From: Lasiodiplodia sp. COLG20 | Taxonomy: Eukaryota; Ascomycota; Dothideomycetes; Botryosphaeriales; Botryosphaeriaceae | NCBI GenBank assembly: GCA_009801085.1 | Contig: VNWV01000006.1 | Location: 744,001-808,000, forward strand | Reading direction: 5' to 3' | DNA: 64,000 bases | In this document: positions 46,171-57,869 of the stretch, in pieces | How positions within the stretch are numbered: the first letter of the stretch is position 1 | How the letters are laid out: each line of letters starts with the position of its first letter | Notes under the pieces: model-generated | What the model was told of the DNA's origin: nothing | Databases searched by the model: none | The model's input: the letters and a program-made list of their open reading frames with translations, nothing else | Position numbers and translations under genes: made by a program

Positions 46171-47804
46171 AGGATTTTAGTGTGTCATGGAGTAGGTGGC
46201 TTTTGATCAAGAAATGAGGAGGAATATGTGGAAACGGGGCTGAGGCGGGGCTCAGCTCAACCACTCCAGCTTTCGCTTCGACTTGCGTGCGAAAATCCTG
46301 TTTTTGTCTCTCGGCTGAGCTGAAACGTGCAGGTGGGATAAATCATATATGCACTCACGTGCATGACGCTTGTGCAAAGATTGTAGTGCCTGCAGACTTG
46401 ATTCGTCTTTGCGAGCCCACCCCGGTATATATGTACCTCGACCAATTCGTTGTTCTTTCAATTACTACCTGGCGAACGAATGCGGCTACAACGGGAGTAA
46501 TGACAAACGCCCCTGCCGGCGCGTAGCAAGTACCACCGAGCCCGAGAGCGTGGGATTATACCTAGTCGCCCCTGTGGTGCTTTTGTGACAGCTGCAAGGA
46601 CTAACATTGATGGAAATTCACCACAAGAAACGGCGTCACGATGATCGAAATTTGTGCAAAGGAAAAGATACTGACAAATGCCCTGAAGGCTAATCAACGC
46701 CGACCGTCATAATCAATTCAAACACCATCTAGGCTTGTTGCGTCTGTGCGGGATTACTCTTTGGAAATAAGTTATGCTTGTATAGAAGATGTGAAAACCT
46801 GGAAGACGTGGCGTGAGCCCCTGGATACGTAAAGTTAAAGCTGTGTAACAATGGTGGCTATGTCTGAAGCTTGTAGGTGCCTGCACTCGCCTGGAAAGGT
46901 CGATTACTGTCCCGGTCGTATGCATACTGCATAGCTTGGCGGTACTGCTGCTGCCTGGTGCTGCCTGACGCCGCATTATTGCGCCCCGCATTCCCGCCAC
47001 ATCATGTTTTCAACACTGCCGGCGTAGAGCGCCTTGGCTTATTTGACACAGAGATAAAGTGATGATAATTGGCTACATTGTTTAGCTATGTGTACTAGCA
47101 ATTCCTGAAAAATATCCGAACTTCTTCTGTAACATAGCGCTTGCCGGAAACGATGAAGACGAAGGAATATTACAGTTACCGAGGATTTCTACTTCCGCTA
47201 TTTCTCAATATCTGTTCAGAGGTGTTGGAATTTTCACATCCCTCCAGGGTCATGGCGATGCATGAGATGAAGTTGAACGGAAAAAATATGCATATTATTT
47301 TGTTCTCGCGATTGAGTTACCCGGAGCCTACCCCAATTTTAACCAAATGATCGCGTCCCTCATTCTTAAGGTCATGAAGCTCCAGACATTGGTGTTTGAA
47401 GTTTTTTGGCCCGGATTTCATCACACTTCTCTGACTTTGCCTGGCCGTACACAGTAGAACCTTTGTCACGGTTCGAGCAATACTCCCCGGAGGTTTCCAC
47501 AATTAGTACCGAATACGAAGACTGCATGACTCAAGTCGCCTCTCAACGGCCTCGTTTACTTGCGATCTGCGCAAGAGCTGAAACCAGATTTAGCATGCAA
47601 TCTACGCGGGGGCCAAAAAGGCTTGGCATGAACAAAAAGTGGGTAGGTTCCTGCCTTGAAAGCACAGGAGAAACACGATCAGGCTGAGTAGGCTTTTATT
47701 ACAACGTGATGATCCGCCCGTCAACAGCCTTCTCTACTCTTTCCACGTTCTCGCCATTCCGCTAGCAGAGTAGTCTACACGCGATTTGGCCCACATGCGA
47801 CACG
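46171..47804. other. Gene-free region of 1.6 kb
   Basis: Promoters of the NLR (minus) and DUF3433 (plus) genes face each other here. Only short, unconserved frames; no RNA gene or repeat seen. Confidence 0.45.
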
Positions 47805-50800
47805 ATGAGGAATGACGTCAAGCGTTCTGGCTCATGTGAGATAATAGGATCCGATGTCAGCATCAAGCACGGCTGACTTTTAAAAGGGAAAGAACCCACT
47901 GAACGCCAATTCCTAGTTGACGATTCACCTTCGGAACGGCACCAACATGAATGGATACCGAGTTTACTGCAGAAGAAAGCTCTTCTGCCCCTGGCCATTA
48001 CCTGTTTCATCTTCGCCGCGATACTCCAAGTTCTGGATGTCATTGTCTCAAGAAACCAGGGAATTTCCTTGAACGACAATGGCTACGTCCTTCCGGTGCG
48101 CTACCTGCCGACACTATGCTTGGTAGCCATCGGGTTGATATGGAAATCTGTCCTCGGTGACATCAAGAGAATCATGCCCTGGTCAACCATGTCCGCTGAC
48201 GATGGAGCCACCGCCGAGAACTCGGTTCTTCTGAACTACGTCGGCAAAATTGAGGTTCTCTCATTGTTCGAGTCTTTCAAGAGGGGACACTGGGCTCTAT
48301 CTTTAGGTCTGAGTGTGGGGTTTCTCCTGGGCGTTTCCGTCACCGCGGCCAACAGTTTGACCTATTCGGAGCTTTCTGCCGAGATCTTCCATGATGCCAC
48401 TCTCCGAAAGGCGACTGATTTCGATTTCGATAAACTTGTCACCCCGAACGGATCCCTCGCCATCTCATCGGATCATATCGGAAATCAACCCTACGGTGCC
48501 GTCAGCGCACAACGTGTGGTCAGGGGCCCGTACACTTCATGGACCAGCGGGAAGTACGTGTTTGAGTCTTTTCAGTTGGAAAACAGTCAAGACTCTGAGG
48601 AAGGAGCCGACCTGGATGCAGAAGTCTCTTCGTTTGCCGCTTCCTTCGACTGCAAAGAGTTGGACTACTCCTGGACTCTCGGCAGACCAGATTCTACGAT
48701 GCAAACTGCGAGACAAGTCAACTTTGTTGCCAACCAGACCATTGACAATTGCGTCTTGTCAGTGTATCAGGAAAGAAACATCTTACCCAACAGTACAGAT
48801 TCATCCCCCCGAGGATGGCTCAACATTACTTCCTGCTTGAACGAACCAGAGGACATCCGCATCCTGGCAACGGTGGCGAGCCCTCTTGAGAATTCAACCA
48901 CTGCTGCGAGCAACACTAGTCTGAACATTTCAATATCGGGTATGGCGTGTTCTCCGATTTTCACTTTGCAACAAGCTCGTGTGCGGGCTAGTGCAAGGAC
49001 CGGTGAAATAAAGAAGTTCGAGATATTGCCAGATACGGTTGAGAAGGCGGACATCAAAACACCTGTCACGGCCATCTGGCAATACTTGAGCAATCCGACT
49101 ACCGCAAACATGGACTGGTGGAGAGCGAGGCAATGGGGTCCATTCGACACTGAGATGGAGAAAATCTATAACTTGACTCAGTCGTTCGCTTATTGGCAAC
49201 TTAGTGACGATTTCTTCGAAGCCTTCTTTCAAGGCGTGGATGCAAAAAAGCGTAGGGACCTCATAAACCATCCCACCGAGTTCAAATCTGAGCTGGAATC
49301 ACTGGCTGGGAACACCATAGCACAAGTGGTCAATTTTATCGGCCGGTCAAATTCATCCGAGGAGCTGAATGGAGAAACGGTGAGGAATGGCCCCAGGCTT
49401 TTTCTCCGGGACGCATCGCTGCGAGTTCTCCAGGCAATCTTTGTCTTCATCGGGCTCACGGGAATCCTGCTCGCTACCTCGTTCCGACCACGCTCTGACC
49501 TTCACCGCGATCCTGGATCATTGGCTCAGACTGCTGTCATTATTTCCACCTCGCATGATTCTACCGAGGAAGCATTTGCGTCCCACTCCCGGTCCTCGAA
49601 TATGAGCATGACGAATGATCTCCAAGGGACTCGCTTCAAACTGCACCCAGAGACGGGTGGGGTCTCTATTACGAACCAGCAATTTGAAGGCGATCGGCAT
49701 ACTGAATCGTTAGTTGAAGAACCCAGCCTATCCGAAAAGTTTAACCATGGATGGAAACCTCTAGCCGTCCGACTGGACGTAAGAGCCGTGCTTATTTCAG
49801 CATTTGTCACGACGATGGTTGCACTGGCGATTCTTCAATCGATATCTCAAACACACTCTGGCCTTTGCAGGAATACAGATACAGCATCACGGATCTACTC
49901 CTTCGTACCAACGTTAATCCTGGTTCTGCTGAGCTATGCATGCTCTGGGGTTGACGGAACCGTCCGCTCGATGAACACCTACAAAAGCCTCAGCAACCCG
50001 TCCAAGAAGCAGCCTCTACTCTTGAACTACAGAGAATACAACTTTTGGGCATCGGAAAAGGTTACTTCGAAGAGACACAATCTGGGATTCGCAGTTGTAG
50101 CTTCATCCATCGCCCTGGTCCTTTTCCCGGTCATAAAGATCATTGCAGCCGGTCTTTACGAAACCACGGTTACCACGTATCAACGCGATATTGTCGTCAA
50201 CCTCGACGCAAGTCTACCTGAAAATTGGAACAGCACACTCTCTGCGGATGACGTATCCGAAATGGGCAGCAGATTCGCCGAATGGACTCGCATCCCAATG
50301 TTCAACCTGGGTGAACGGCCTGGGATCTTGGAGAACCTCGTCTTCAGTAATATCAGCGGCATTGTTGACGAGATCGACTACGACATCATCCCAGGGGATA
50401 CCATAGAACTGCCTGTTCCTGCTGTCCTCGTCGATGTCAACTGCACCGCCCTATCCAACGACATGTTCGACTTCAAAGCCGCTGCTTCATCTGGCTTTAA
50501 TGGTGATTCCATGTATTACAGGATCGGTTGCAACTCACCGCTTTGTGATGATTTCTTGAGTAACAGTTATGACGCATACGGCGGCTACAAACTCCTGGGA
50601 AGAGTGTATTCGCCAACAACGGCGAGGTTCGGGATCGCCCTTTCCAACTTTGAAAGCTCATATGAGAGTATCAACAACCTGACAGCGGTAGAAGATGGCG
50701 ACATAATCCAACCCGATGATGTCGACATTGCTCTTCCAACCACGAGGGGAGCTGTATGCAACAGAGATATGCACCTCGTTGAAGTGAATGTTACATTCAC

Positions 50801-51659
50801 ACAAAAAACGCAACGCGGCTTGAATGATGCCGTAACAGTTCTTCCCTGGAGTCCGTCACACTTTGACCGCGAATCTCTCGTGTTCAAAAGAAAACTCGAA
50901 TACGTCGATGATGATAGGATAGGCTCACTCCCTATCTGGTATTCGCCTAGTGCGCAAAGCTTCCTCAACAGCAACGACAGCTTGTGGCAAACGGAGACGA
51001 CCAGCCTCAACTTCTTTGAGCTCCTAGCGACCTACGCAGAATATGAGGCCAAGAACCTATCATCACTTCTGGATACGGACGGTTTCAATCGAGCAGTCAC
51101 GGAAATGTTCACGGCATACACGGTCCAGCTCCTCACCGAGCTTCGGCCCGCCGCCAACGGCACGGCCAGGAACGCGAATGCTACAATCGCGATGCAGCGC
51201 GAACGCATCAGCCAGGATCTGATCTCCACGATCGTCGTCGAGGCGCTATTGGCCGCCGTCCTCTGCTGTCTGGCCTGGATCGCGCTCCGCTTCCCCCGTT
51301 CGGCCATACTTCCAAAGGACCCGGACTCAATTGCCGCACGTTTCTCACTCCTGGCCGGGAGTAGGCTCGTCCAGCGTCTCCGTGAAGACCCGTCGGCGCG
51401 GCAGCGTGACGATGGGATATGGGCTGAGAAGTCTGGCCTCGGGTGGTGGCCAGCCAGCGGATCGGAAGGAATGTGGAGATGGGGTATTGATATTGGCAAC
51501 GATATGGTCAAGCAGGATTGGAAGCACTCACCGGCCGAGGGTAGTGCCGAGGAAGCTGTTCAAAGCACATCTGAGGAGGCTCTGGATGCTGTCAAAATTG
51601 AAAATACTGGCGAAGCTCAAACCTCAAGCCTGTTGGTGGCGGACTCGAGGACCGCTTGA
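47805..51659 (+). CDS. DUF3433 multi-pass membrane protein
   Basis: Exon 1 (47805-47835) and exon 2 (47917-51659) give 1257 residues. The large frame has no ATG before the first TM; an upstream ATG with GTGAGA donor and CCTAG acceptor joins in phase (MRNDVKRSGSFDDSPSERHQ) and keeps WIPSLLQKKALLPLAITCFIFAA, the start of the DUF3433 unit. The unit (two TMs, YLPTL, KRIMPWSTM, GHWALSLGLSVGFLLGVSV) appears first near residues 30-150. A glycosylated ectodomain and a TM (about 520) follow, then a second DUF3433-like unit from about 635 (LDVRAVLISAFVTTM, SFVPTLILVLLSYACSGVDGTVRSMNTYK, LGFAVVASSIALVLFPVIKII), a second ectodomain and a last TM near 1110. So it looks like an internal duplication. Function is unknown. 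Exon 1 is a prediction; the rest is firm. Confidence 0.82.
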
Positions 51660-53654
51660 CAAGCTTGATGATAGATAGCTTCTCTGCTCCTGTGCTTAAA
51701 AGTTGCTAACTGAGTGCGAATGCAGCCGCATCAAGCTCAACTTCACCAGGGAGTAGACCGTGTAGAAATCTTTGCACATAATGAACCTTGGGACCCAGCC
51801 GACCATTCTCATCTATAAATACCCTCTTACACTTCTCATCTTCTCCCTCTACATTGCTTTACTTCTGTTTGTGCGTTCATTTGTGTTAGGAATCGGCCTC
51901 ACCTACAACACCACGACTTCAGTGTAGGACGTCCCGAGGGTAAAAAAGGCACTGAGATAAACGCGCTTATCTATTATTTAGGTGGGATTAGCTAATAAAC
52001 CGTGTTCGGAAACGCATGTTCATGACAGTTTGTGTGCGTGTCAATCGTCGTTGTTGTCGTGTTGCCTTTCCGTTCTTGCAGCTTCCACGGCCCTTCTCGT
52101 TTTTCTTTGCTCCTCATTTACTCTTAGCTCTTCTTTCTACATAAATGAGTGCTAGAGAGGCTCTACTGACTATTAGTACTTGTTTAAAAAATACGCATTG
52201 ACGTGCTGCATCAAACCATAAGTCTTAGTCAACCCCGACCCCTCCTGTTTTATCCCCTCCTCCCACCTCCCCTTTAAAGACCTTACTTCATATTTTACTA
52301 TCACGCTATTAAGATAGACGAAGAGAATTATAACTGGCTAATTTTCGAGTTTAATCTTTCTTTAATGCCGTATAGCTCATAAATTTTCTACAGTAGAGGG
52401 GTTTTAAACGTCTATTAACTACTATCTTTTTGTTCATAGTTTAACATCAAAATTATTATAGAAGGCTAAGAAATTCTTCTTTATAAATTTTCGAATTAGT
52501 TAAGGAGTTATATATTTACGTTTCGTAGAGTACCACTTTACTAAACTTTACATATAAAATTAAATATTATTTTCTAGCGTTTTTCTTAAATCTTAATCTC
52601 TTTTAAATAGATAGAAATATAAAAAACCTTCTTAAAATACATAATGCATATAAAAAAGAGTTTAATATAATATAGATATAGAATGTTTTTAGTTAGTACC
52701 TTAAAACCAGATTATAAAATATATTCTCGTAGCAATAGTACTTAATTCATAAAAGCTGTTTATATTATAAAATACCACGCTATCAATTAGAATATATACA
52801 AAGAAGAGATATATATAAGTAATTTATTACGCTTTTAGTAAGTGATGTAAAGAACCGTGTTATGACCTTATACCTCGTTTACAAAAGTAATAAGGTCTTC
52901 TAATGAGGCACGGATGTAGAAAGCGTCTAAAATTAGCTTGTAGAGGTATAAAAAGAATTAAAAAATGTGTAGCTTAAGTAATTCTTGGCTCCTGAGCCGC
53001 ACACCAGAATTTCGCACCTGAGGACTGGACTGGCAAGGACCTTAGGAATTAAACAAGCATGCAGGGGTAAAAGTACTTGAGGAGGACCGTGGAAATATGG
53101 GGAAAAAAGAAATAAAGCTCTCCCTGAACGAGCTTTAACTGGCCTGTGTCGTCTGGGTCATCACGTTGTGCTGAGGATGCATCACCGGAAACCCCTGCGA
53201 AAGAGAACCAAATGGACTACCTCGTATGGCGTACGATCAAAACCTCAAACGGCATGGTGGAAAACCTTGAAGTAAGAAATTAAGAAGGCGATACGGTAAG
53301 GATTGATAAGAACGAGGGAAAACAGAATCCCGTCTGCCTTATAAAATAGAAAGAGAGATTGGATCGCGCAGTACTACACAGCCAACGTCATACAACTATG
53401 CAGTTGCTTATCGACAGCAGACGTGCCTAAGAAAAGAAATAAAGGAGGCTAACTGAGCACACACTTTTGAGTACACACTTCGCTCGACGCAGAGCGCCAA
53501 CACACAAACTGTCAAGTTGGCTTGGCCTCAGACCAGGATCTGGGAAATACTAATTCCATAGACACTTTGAGTACTTGAATGCGGGTCCAAGATATCGAAG
53601 TGAGGCAGCACCTTTTTCTACCTTTCGTAAAAACCATCCCAGTGGCACTCTGAT
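51660..53654. other. Gene-free region of 2 kb with AT-rich core
   Basis: No open frame of note. The left 500 bp and right 650 bp have near-normal composition; the centre (about 52300-52980) is strongly AT-rich. It separates the DUF3433 gene from the carbohydrate cluster. Confidence 0.6.
52300..52980. repeat. AT-rich, probably RIP-mutated relic
   Basis: Dense TA-, TTA- and ATA-rich sequence with almost no CpG and many stop codons in all frames, unlike the flanks. Repeat-induced point mutation of an old mobile element gives this pattern in Pezizomycotina. No terminal repeats or coding remains can be identified by eye, so the element type is unknown. Confidence 0.6.
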
Positions 53655-55967
53655 CTACAGCTGTCTCCAAGCAGCCTCCCTCGCCGAACGGCCATTGAGA
53701 AAAGTCAGATAGTCTTTGATCTTTCTCTCGATCCCCTCTGCATCCAAGCCAAACCGAGCATAGTTGCTAGGATTCGACGCAGAGTATCCAAAGGTTGTCA
53801 TGCCTATGCTAGCCGTGACGTACCTCGCCCAAACAGTTGCCACATACTCTTCCACGCTCACAACCGGCCGCCCGCCGCGGGAAAAGACGCTCTCCTTGTA
53901 ACCATCGCTCTGGAGCTCGAACAGATCCAGACTCGGAGCACTGACAACACGAACCGGCATCCCTTTCTCCTCCAGCGAGCTGGCTGCGGCGACGGCGTGG
54001 TGGAGATTGGATCCACAGCTGACGATGGTCAGCCTGTAGTCAGCGGGGTCATGGACGACGTAGGCTCCTCGTTCGACTTTGGTCCTGTCGGTGTTGGGCA
54101 CCGGCCTCGTGGGGTCTCGGGCGATGGATATCATGGTCGGGCGGGTTTGGGCCGACAAGGCGATTGTCCACGCGCCGATGAGCTCTTCGGCGTCGCAAGG
54201 ACGGATGTAGCACAGGTTTGGCATGGCGCGGTAGAGAGAGTCGACTTCTACTGGCTGGTGCGTTGGGCCGTTTTGTCCTTCTTCTGCGCTGCAGCGTTAG
54301 CTGTAATTCTGTGTTTCGCTTTTGATTCGGGAGGGGGGGACTTACGGAATGAGTCATGGGTGGCTATGTGGATGACTGGAAGGTCACTCAATGCTCCCAT
54401 GCGCACCCCCGGTGCAGCCTATACTTGGTCAGTCATGCCTGAGTTATCTGCTTGAGCTGCTTACATAGAGATAAAACATGAAAAAGGTGGCGGTGATTGG
54501 GAGAAATGTTCCCGGATGGTATGCCGCCATTCCGTTTGCTATGGATGCCATGGCGTGCTCTCTGATCCCGTTGCGCAGGTAACGGCCCTTGTAGCCTGTC
54601 TGTGGCAGGAACGCATCTTTGGCAGAATAACGTATCATGTTGGAGTTGACCAGATCGGCACCTCCGCCACAAAGCGAGGGCACTGTAGCCCATAGTCGTT
54701 CCAAGATGCGCCCGTTACTTTCTCGCGTAGATTTTCCAACGAATGCTTCACTATCTATTGACGACAAGACGGATATGCCATCATCGACACTGTGCTTCAT
54801 TCTTGCGGTGAACGCCGATGCATCTTCGGGATATAAAGTGGAATACTGGACCAGGAGTTCTTCCCACTCCTGCTGGAGCTGAATGCCATGCAGTCGTCGT
54901 TCCCGGAAGAAGCTGAGAGTTTCGTGGGGTACACCATAGGTAGATTCGGCGTCCAATCCAGCAAGCTGCTTGGACTTGATGACGGCCTTCCGGTCAATGG
55001 ATCCATGGTGGGCTTTATGGGTTCCAGCCGCGGCAGTGCCTACCCCAATGACAGTCCCGATGTTGACAAACACAGGCTTCCCTGTGCACGACTGTGCAAG
55101 CCTGAGGGCGGACGCAACCAGGTCGACGTCATACGTGCCATTCTGAACTTCCAAAACCTCCCAGCCCTGGGATCTCATCTTGGCGTTAATGTCTTCAGTG
55201 TTGATCCAGCTCAGGGGCCCGTCGCAGGTAACGGCATTGTTGTCATAGATGAGGACCAGGTTATCCAACCGTAGGTGACCAGCTAGGGATATGGCTGTGA
55301 AATATGGATCAGTGGCTTAGTTCGCAAATGCCTCTTTGACACGTACCTTCAAGGGCAACCCCTTCCATCAAGCACCCGTCGCCCGTCATACACCATATTG
55401 TGGACTGAACAACCTGGCATTCGGGTCTGTTGAAGTTTGCTGCGAGGTTTTTGGAAGCGATGGCAAGACCAACGGCATTCGCGATACCTTGGCCGAGGGG
55501 GCCCGTCGTCACTTCGACGCCAGGAACTTGGATCTCCGGGTGGGCATGGCTCAGAGTGTGGTAACCGTTTTCCTTGGGGCTTCCGTACCCTTTGAGCTCG
55601 TCGATCGTCCAGGCATCGTATCCGACAAGGTGGTTCATGACGTATAGGAACATGCTCGCATGGCCTATCAACTTTGGTTAGATCGATGTGGCCCAGAAGG
55701 AACAAGTCTCGCCTCCGTACCGTTCGACAACACGAATCGATCTCGGTCAAACCACTCGGGGTCTGCTGGGTTGTACCGCATGATGTACTTCCATAGGGCC
55801 ACTCCTATTGCCGCCATCCCCAGTGCCGAGCCGCCGTGGCCTCCACCGTGCTGCGTGCATAGATCAAAAATAAGGTTGCGGATTGCAAGAACAGCAGCGT
55901 CATTGTCACTGAGAGGGCCTGCGGGCTGTTGGTACCCATTTCCAACAACATCAGTGTCCTTTGTCAT
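53655..55967 (-). CDS. Transketolase family enzyme
   Basis: Exons 55721-55967, 55347-55664, 54465-55294, 54346-54418 and 53655-54283 give 698 residues, a full-length transketolase; introns are 46-62 nt. It needs thiamine diphosphate and Mg and moves two-carbon ketol units between sugar phosphates. Seen: THP-site HGGGHGGSALGM, the SNGHASMFLY junction, the ThDP motif GDGCLMEG ending in LIYDNN, GGADLVNSN, GIREHAM (cofactor-activating Glu), and the HDSFQEGQNGPTHQPVE loop with its His. It differs enough in these blocks from the housekeeping transketolase (for example Q-E-G-Q in the HDS loop) to suggest a paralog; dihydroxyacetone synthase is a possible alternative. The C terminus (AAWRQL) is not a standard peroxisomal signal. 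Divergent from an SDR gene, with a shared palindromic site in the 433-bp promoter. Confidence 0.92.
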
Positions 55968-56400
55968 TTCGACGATGTGGTGAGACGGTGAATTGATGTG
56001 GAAAGCATGAATTTATTGCATATGAACAATAACCACCAAGCCGAAGGCTGGGCTTAAAAGTTTTACTCCCTTCATTCGACGAACCGTATGACTCGGTTGT
56101 TGATTCCCGCTTTCGGATAGACGGCGGGCAGCATCTTGCTTCTGGACAATACATCACGTGACTGGAATTTAAAATCCGGACGACGCTTGATCGGCCATCT
56201 TGCTGAAACCCCCAGAATTCCGGCCCCGAAACTGGTAAATTCAGATTCCGATTGGACCTGATGAGAACTAGGAGGAGGAACCGGCATTATCTAGTATTTG
56301 AGTTCCCCTTGGCTCGAGATTCGCCTCGTTCACTGAGAGTGGCCGGGCCGCACTTTTCCCCACCTCATTTCAGTCACTTTACCATCTCCATCATACTAAA
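55968..56400. other. Divergent promoter, transketolase and SDR genes
   Basis: 433 bp with a quasi-palindrome at 56163-56178 and a CACGTG at 56155-56160 next to it. CT-rich leader before 56401. Confidence 0.6.
56163..56178. promoter_or_regulatory. Candidate Zn2Cys6 operator, quasi-palindrome
   Basis: TGGAATTTAAAATCCG. It has the same TTTAAA centre and GGA..TCC arms as the perfect palindrome at 57755-57770, with 13 of 16 positions identical. Lies 238 bp upstream of the SDR start and 196 bp from the transketolase start. Confidence 0.5.
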
Positions 56401-57411
56401 ATGAGCACCCAAACTATCGATCGAGCGAGTAGTCACTACCTAACGAGATCAGTTCAGGATCTGTTCTCTCTAAAAGGACGAGTTACAGTCATCACTGGGG
56501 GAGCGCGGGGAATCGGCTTGGCTTTCGCTTTCGCCTGTGCCGAAGCTGGCAGTGATATCGCAGTCCTCGATTGCCTGGCTACTCCACACGAGCATTTCGC
56601 TAGACTTGAGAAAGACTATGGCGTTAAGGTCAAGCTATACCTGTACGGAACCCCCATGACAAGAAAGCATAGTCTGTGTATTGATCCAAAGCCAGCACCG
56701 ATGTGACTGACTATGACGCTTTGGAAAGAACCTTTGAAGAGGTTGTGATGGATTTCAACCGGATTGATGGCCTGTGATTGCTCCGGTCTGCTGAGTTATC
56801 CAAGTAGTAGAATGCTGACATAGTACGCCAGGATCGCAGCTGCTGGGATTTGCCCTGATCAGCCATTCTTAGAGAGGAAGCCAATAGATGTGGCTCGCTG
56901 TTTCAACGTCAACACACTGGGCACATACTTTGTGGCGCAACTCACGGCAAGGCAGATGGTGAAGCAGGACGAGGGTTCAGACAAGCCACAGGGCGGCTCC
57001 ATGGTTTTTGTTGGGTCAATCGCAGCGCGCATGGCAAGCAAGGCTCAATATACGAGTGACTACTGTTCCAGTAAAGGAGCAGTCGTTGCTCTTGCCACTC
57101 AGTTGGGATGTGAGCTTGCAGACCGGTCCATCCGCGTCAACACAATTTCTCCGGGGTACGTTGTATATCAGCGGAAGACATGTGCAGTTGATGCTAACCA
57201 CATCAGATACGTCGCCACGGATATGACCTTATCCATTGCTGATACACGGCCCGGCTTGGCAGACATCTTCATGTCCGAGCCGCCGATGAAACGAATGGCA
57301 GACCGTTTGGATTTAAAGGGCGCCGCGGTATATCTTCTGAGCGATGCTAGTGCTTACGTCACCTCTACAGATCTGCTTGTAGATGGTGGCATGCATGCGG
57401 GTAGAACTTAG
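56401..57411 (+). CDS. Short-chain dehydrogenase/reductase, polyol type
   Basis: Exons 56401-56642, 56696-56773, 56832-57155 and 57207-57411 give 282 residues. The last intron (51 nt) is in frame with no stop, so an ORF-only reading would include it; removing it restores ISPGYVATDM. Classical SDR motifs are VITGGARGIGLA (NAD(P) binding), the DVTD acidic site, AAAG in place of NNAG, and catalytic S (GSIAAR), Y and K in YCSSK, then the SPGYV loop. The N-terminal extension and overall pattern fit the sorbose reductase / D-arabinitol 2-dehydrogenase / mannitol dehydrogenase group, which interconvert ketoses and polyols. The exact substrate is inferred only. Divergent from transketolase, which would use the phosphorylated ketose product. 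Confidence 0.9.
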
Positions 57412-57869
57412 TATGTAGCTATCTGACGGTTGTTTTGAAATACAGCTCGAGATCTGTGACCGTGAAAATATCATTATTCAACCTACGTCGTAAAAAAGCA
57501 TGATGCCTGCAAAAGTTCTAAGACTGCTGCCAAGATCTCCCAAAGAGGAACCAATCTCAACTTCCTGAGCACGTACCTCAACATTTGCGCATGAAGTTGC
57601 TGAACCGATCTATGATCTTCATGACGTCTGCGTAAAACACTGCCGAGTCTAATTATAAATGCCCACAGCTTCTGTAGGTTTCTCACGTGATTTCAGCGCT
57701 GTGCAGTATTTCTAAGCAATAACGTCACCAATCCACCCTGACGGACCATGCACTCGGAGTTTAAACTCCGGAATGGTTACGCTACAGCAAAGTTGAGGTA
57801 GGTTGTCTATATAACTACTCTACTCCAGCACTGTACAGATTAACACAAAGCTCGAACGTGGATATCAAA
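57412..57869. other. Intergenic region, promoter of the PRISE gene
   Basis: 458 bp. Contains CACGTG at 57684-57689 and the perfect palindrome at 57755-57770. No coding frame. Confidence 0.6.
57755..57770. promoter_or_regulatory. Candidate Zn2Cys6 operator, perfect 16-nt palindrome
   Basis: CGGAGTTTAAACTCCG reads the same on both strands: inverted CGG/CCG half sites 10 nt apart, the form bound by homodimeric Zn2Cys6 regulators. Lies 100 bp upstream of the PRISE-type gene's ATG. A near copy is at 56163-56178. Confidence 0.6.

Noticed and set aside
53655..53672. Peroxisomal targeting signal at the transketolase C terminus
   Set aside because: The protein ends in RQL, which does not fit the SKL-type consensus.
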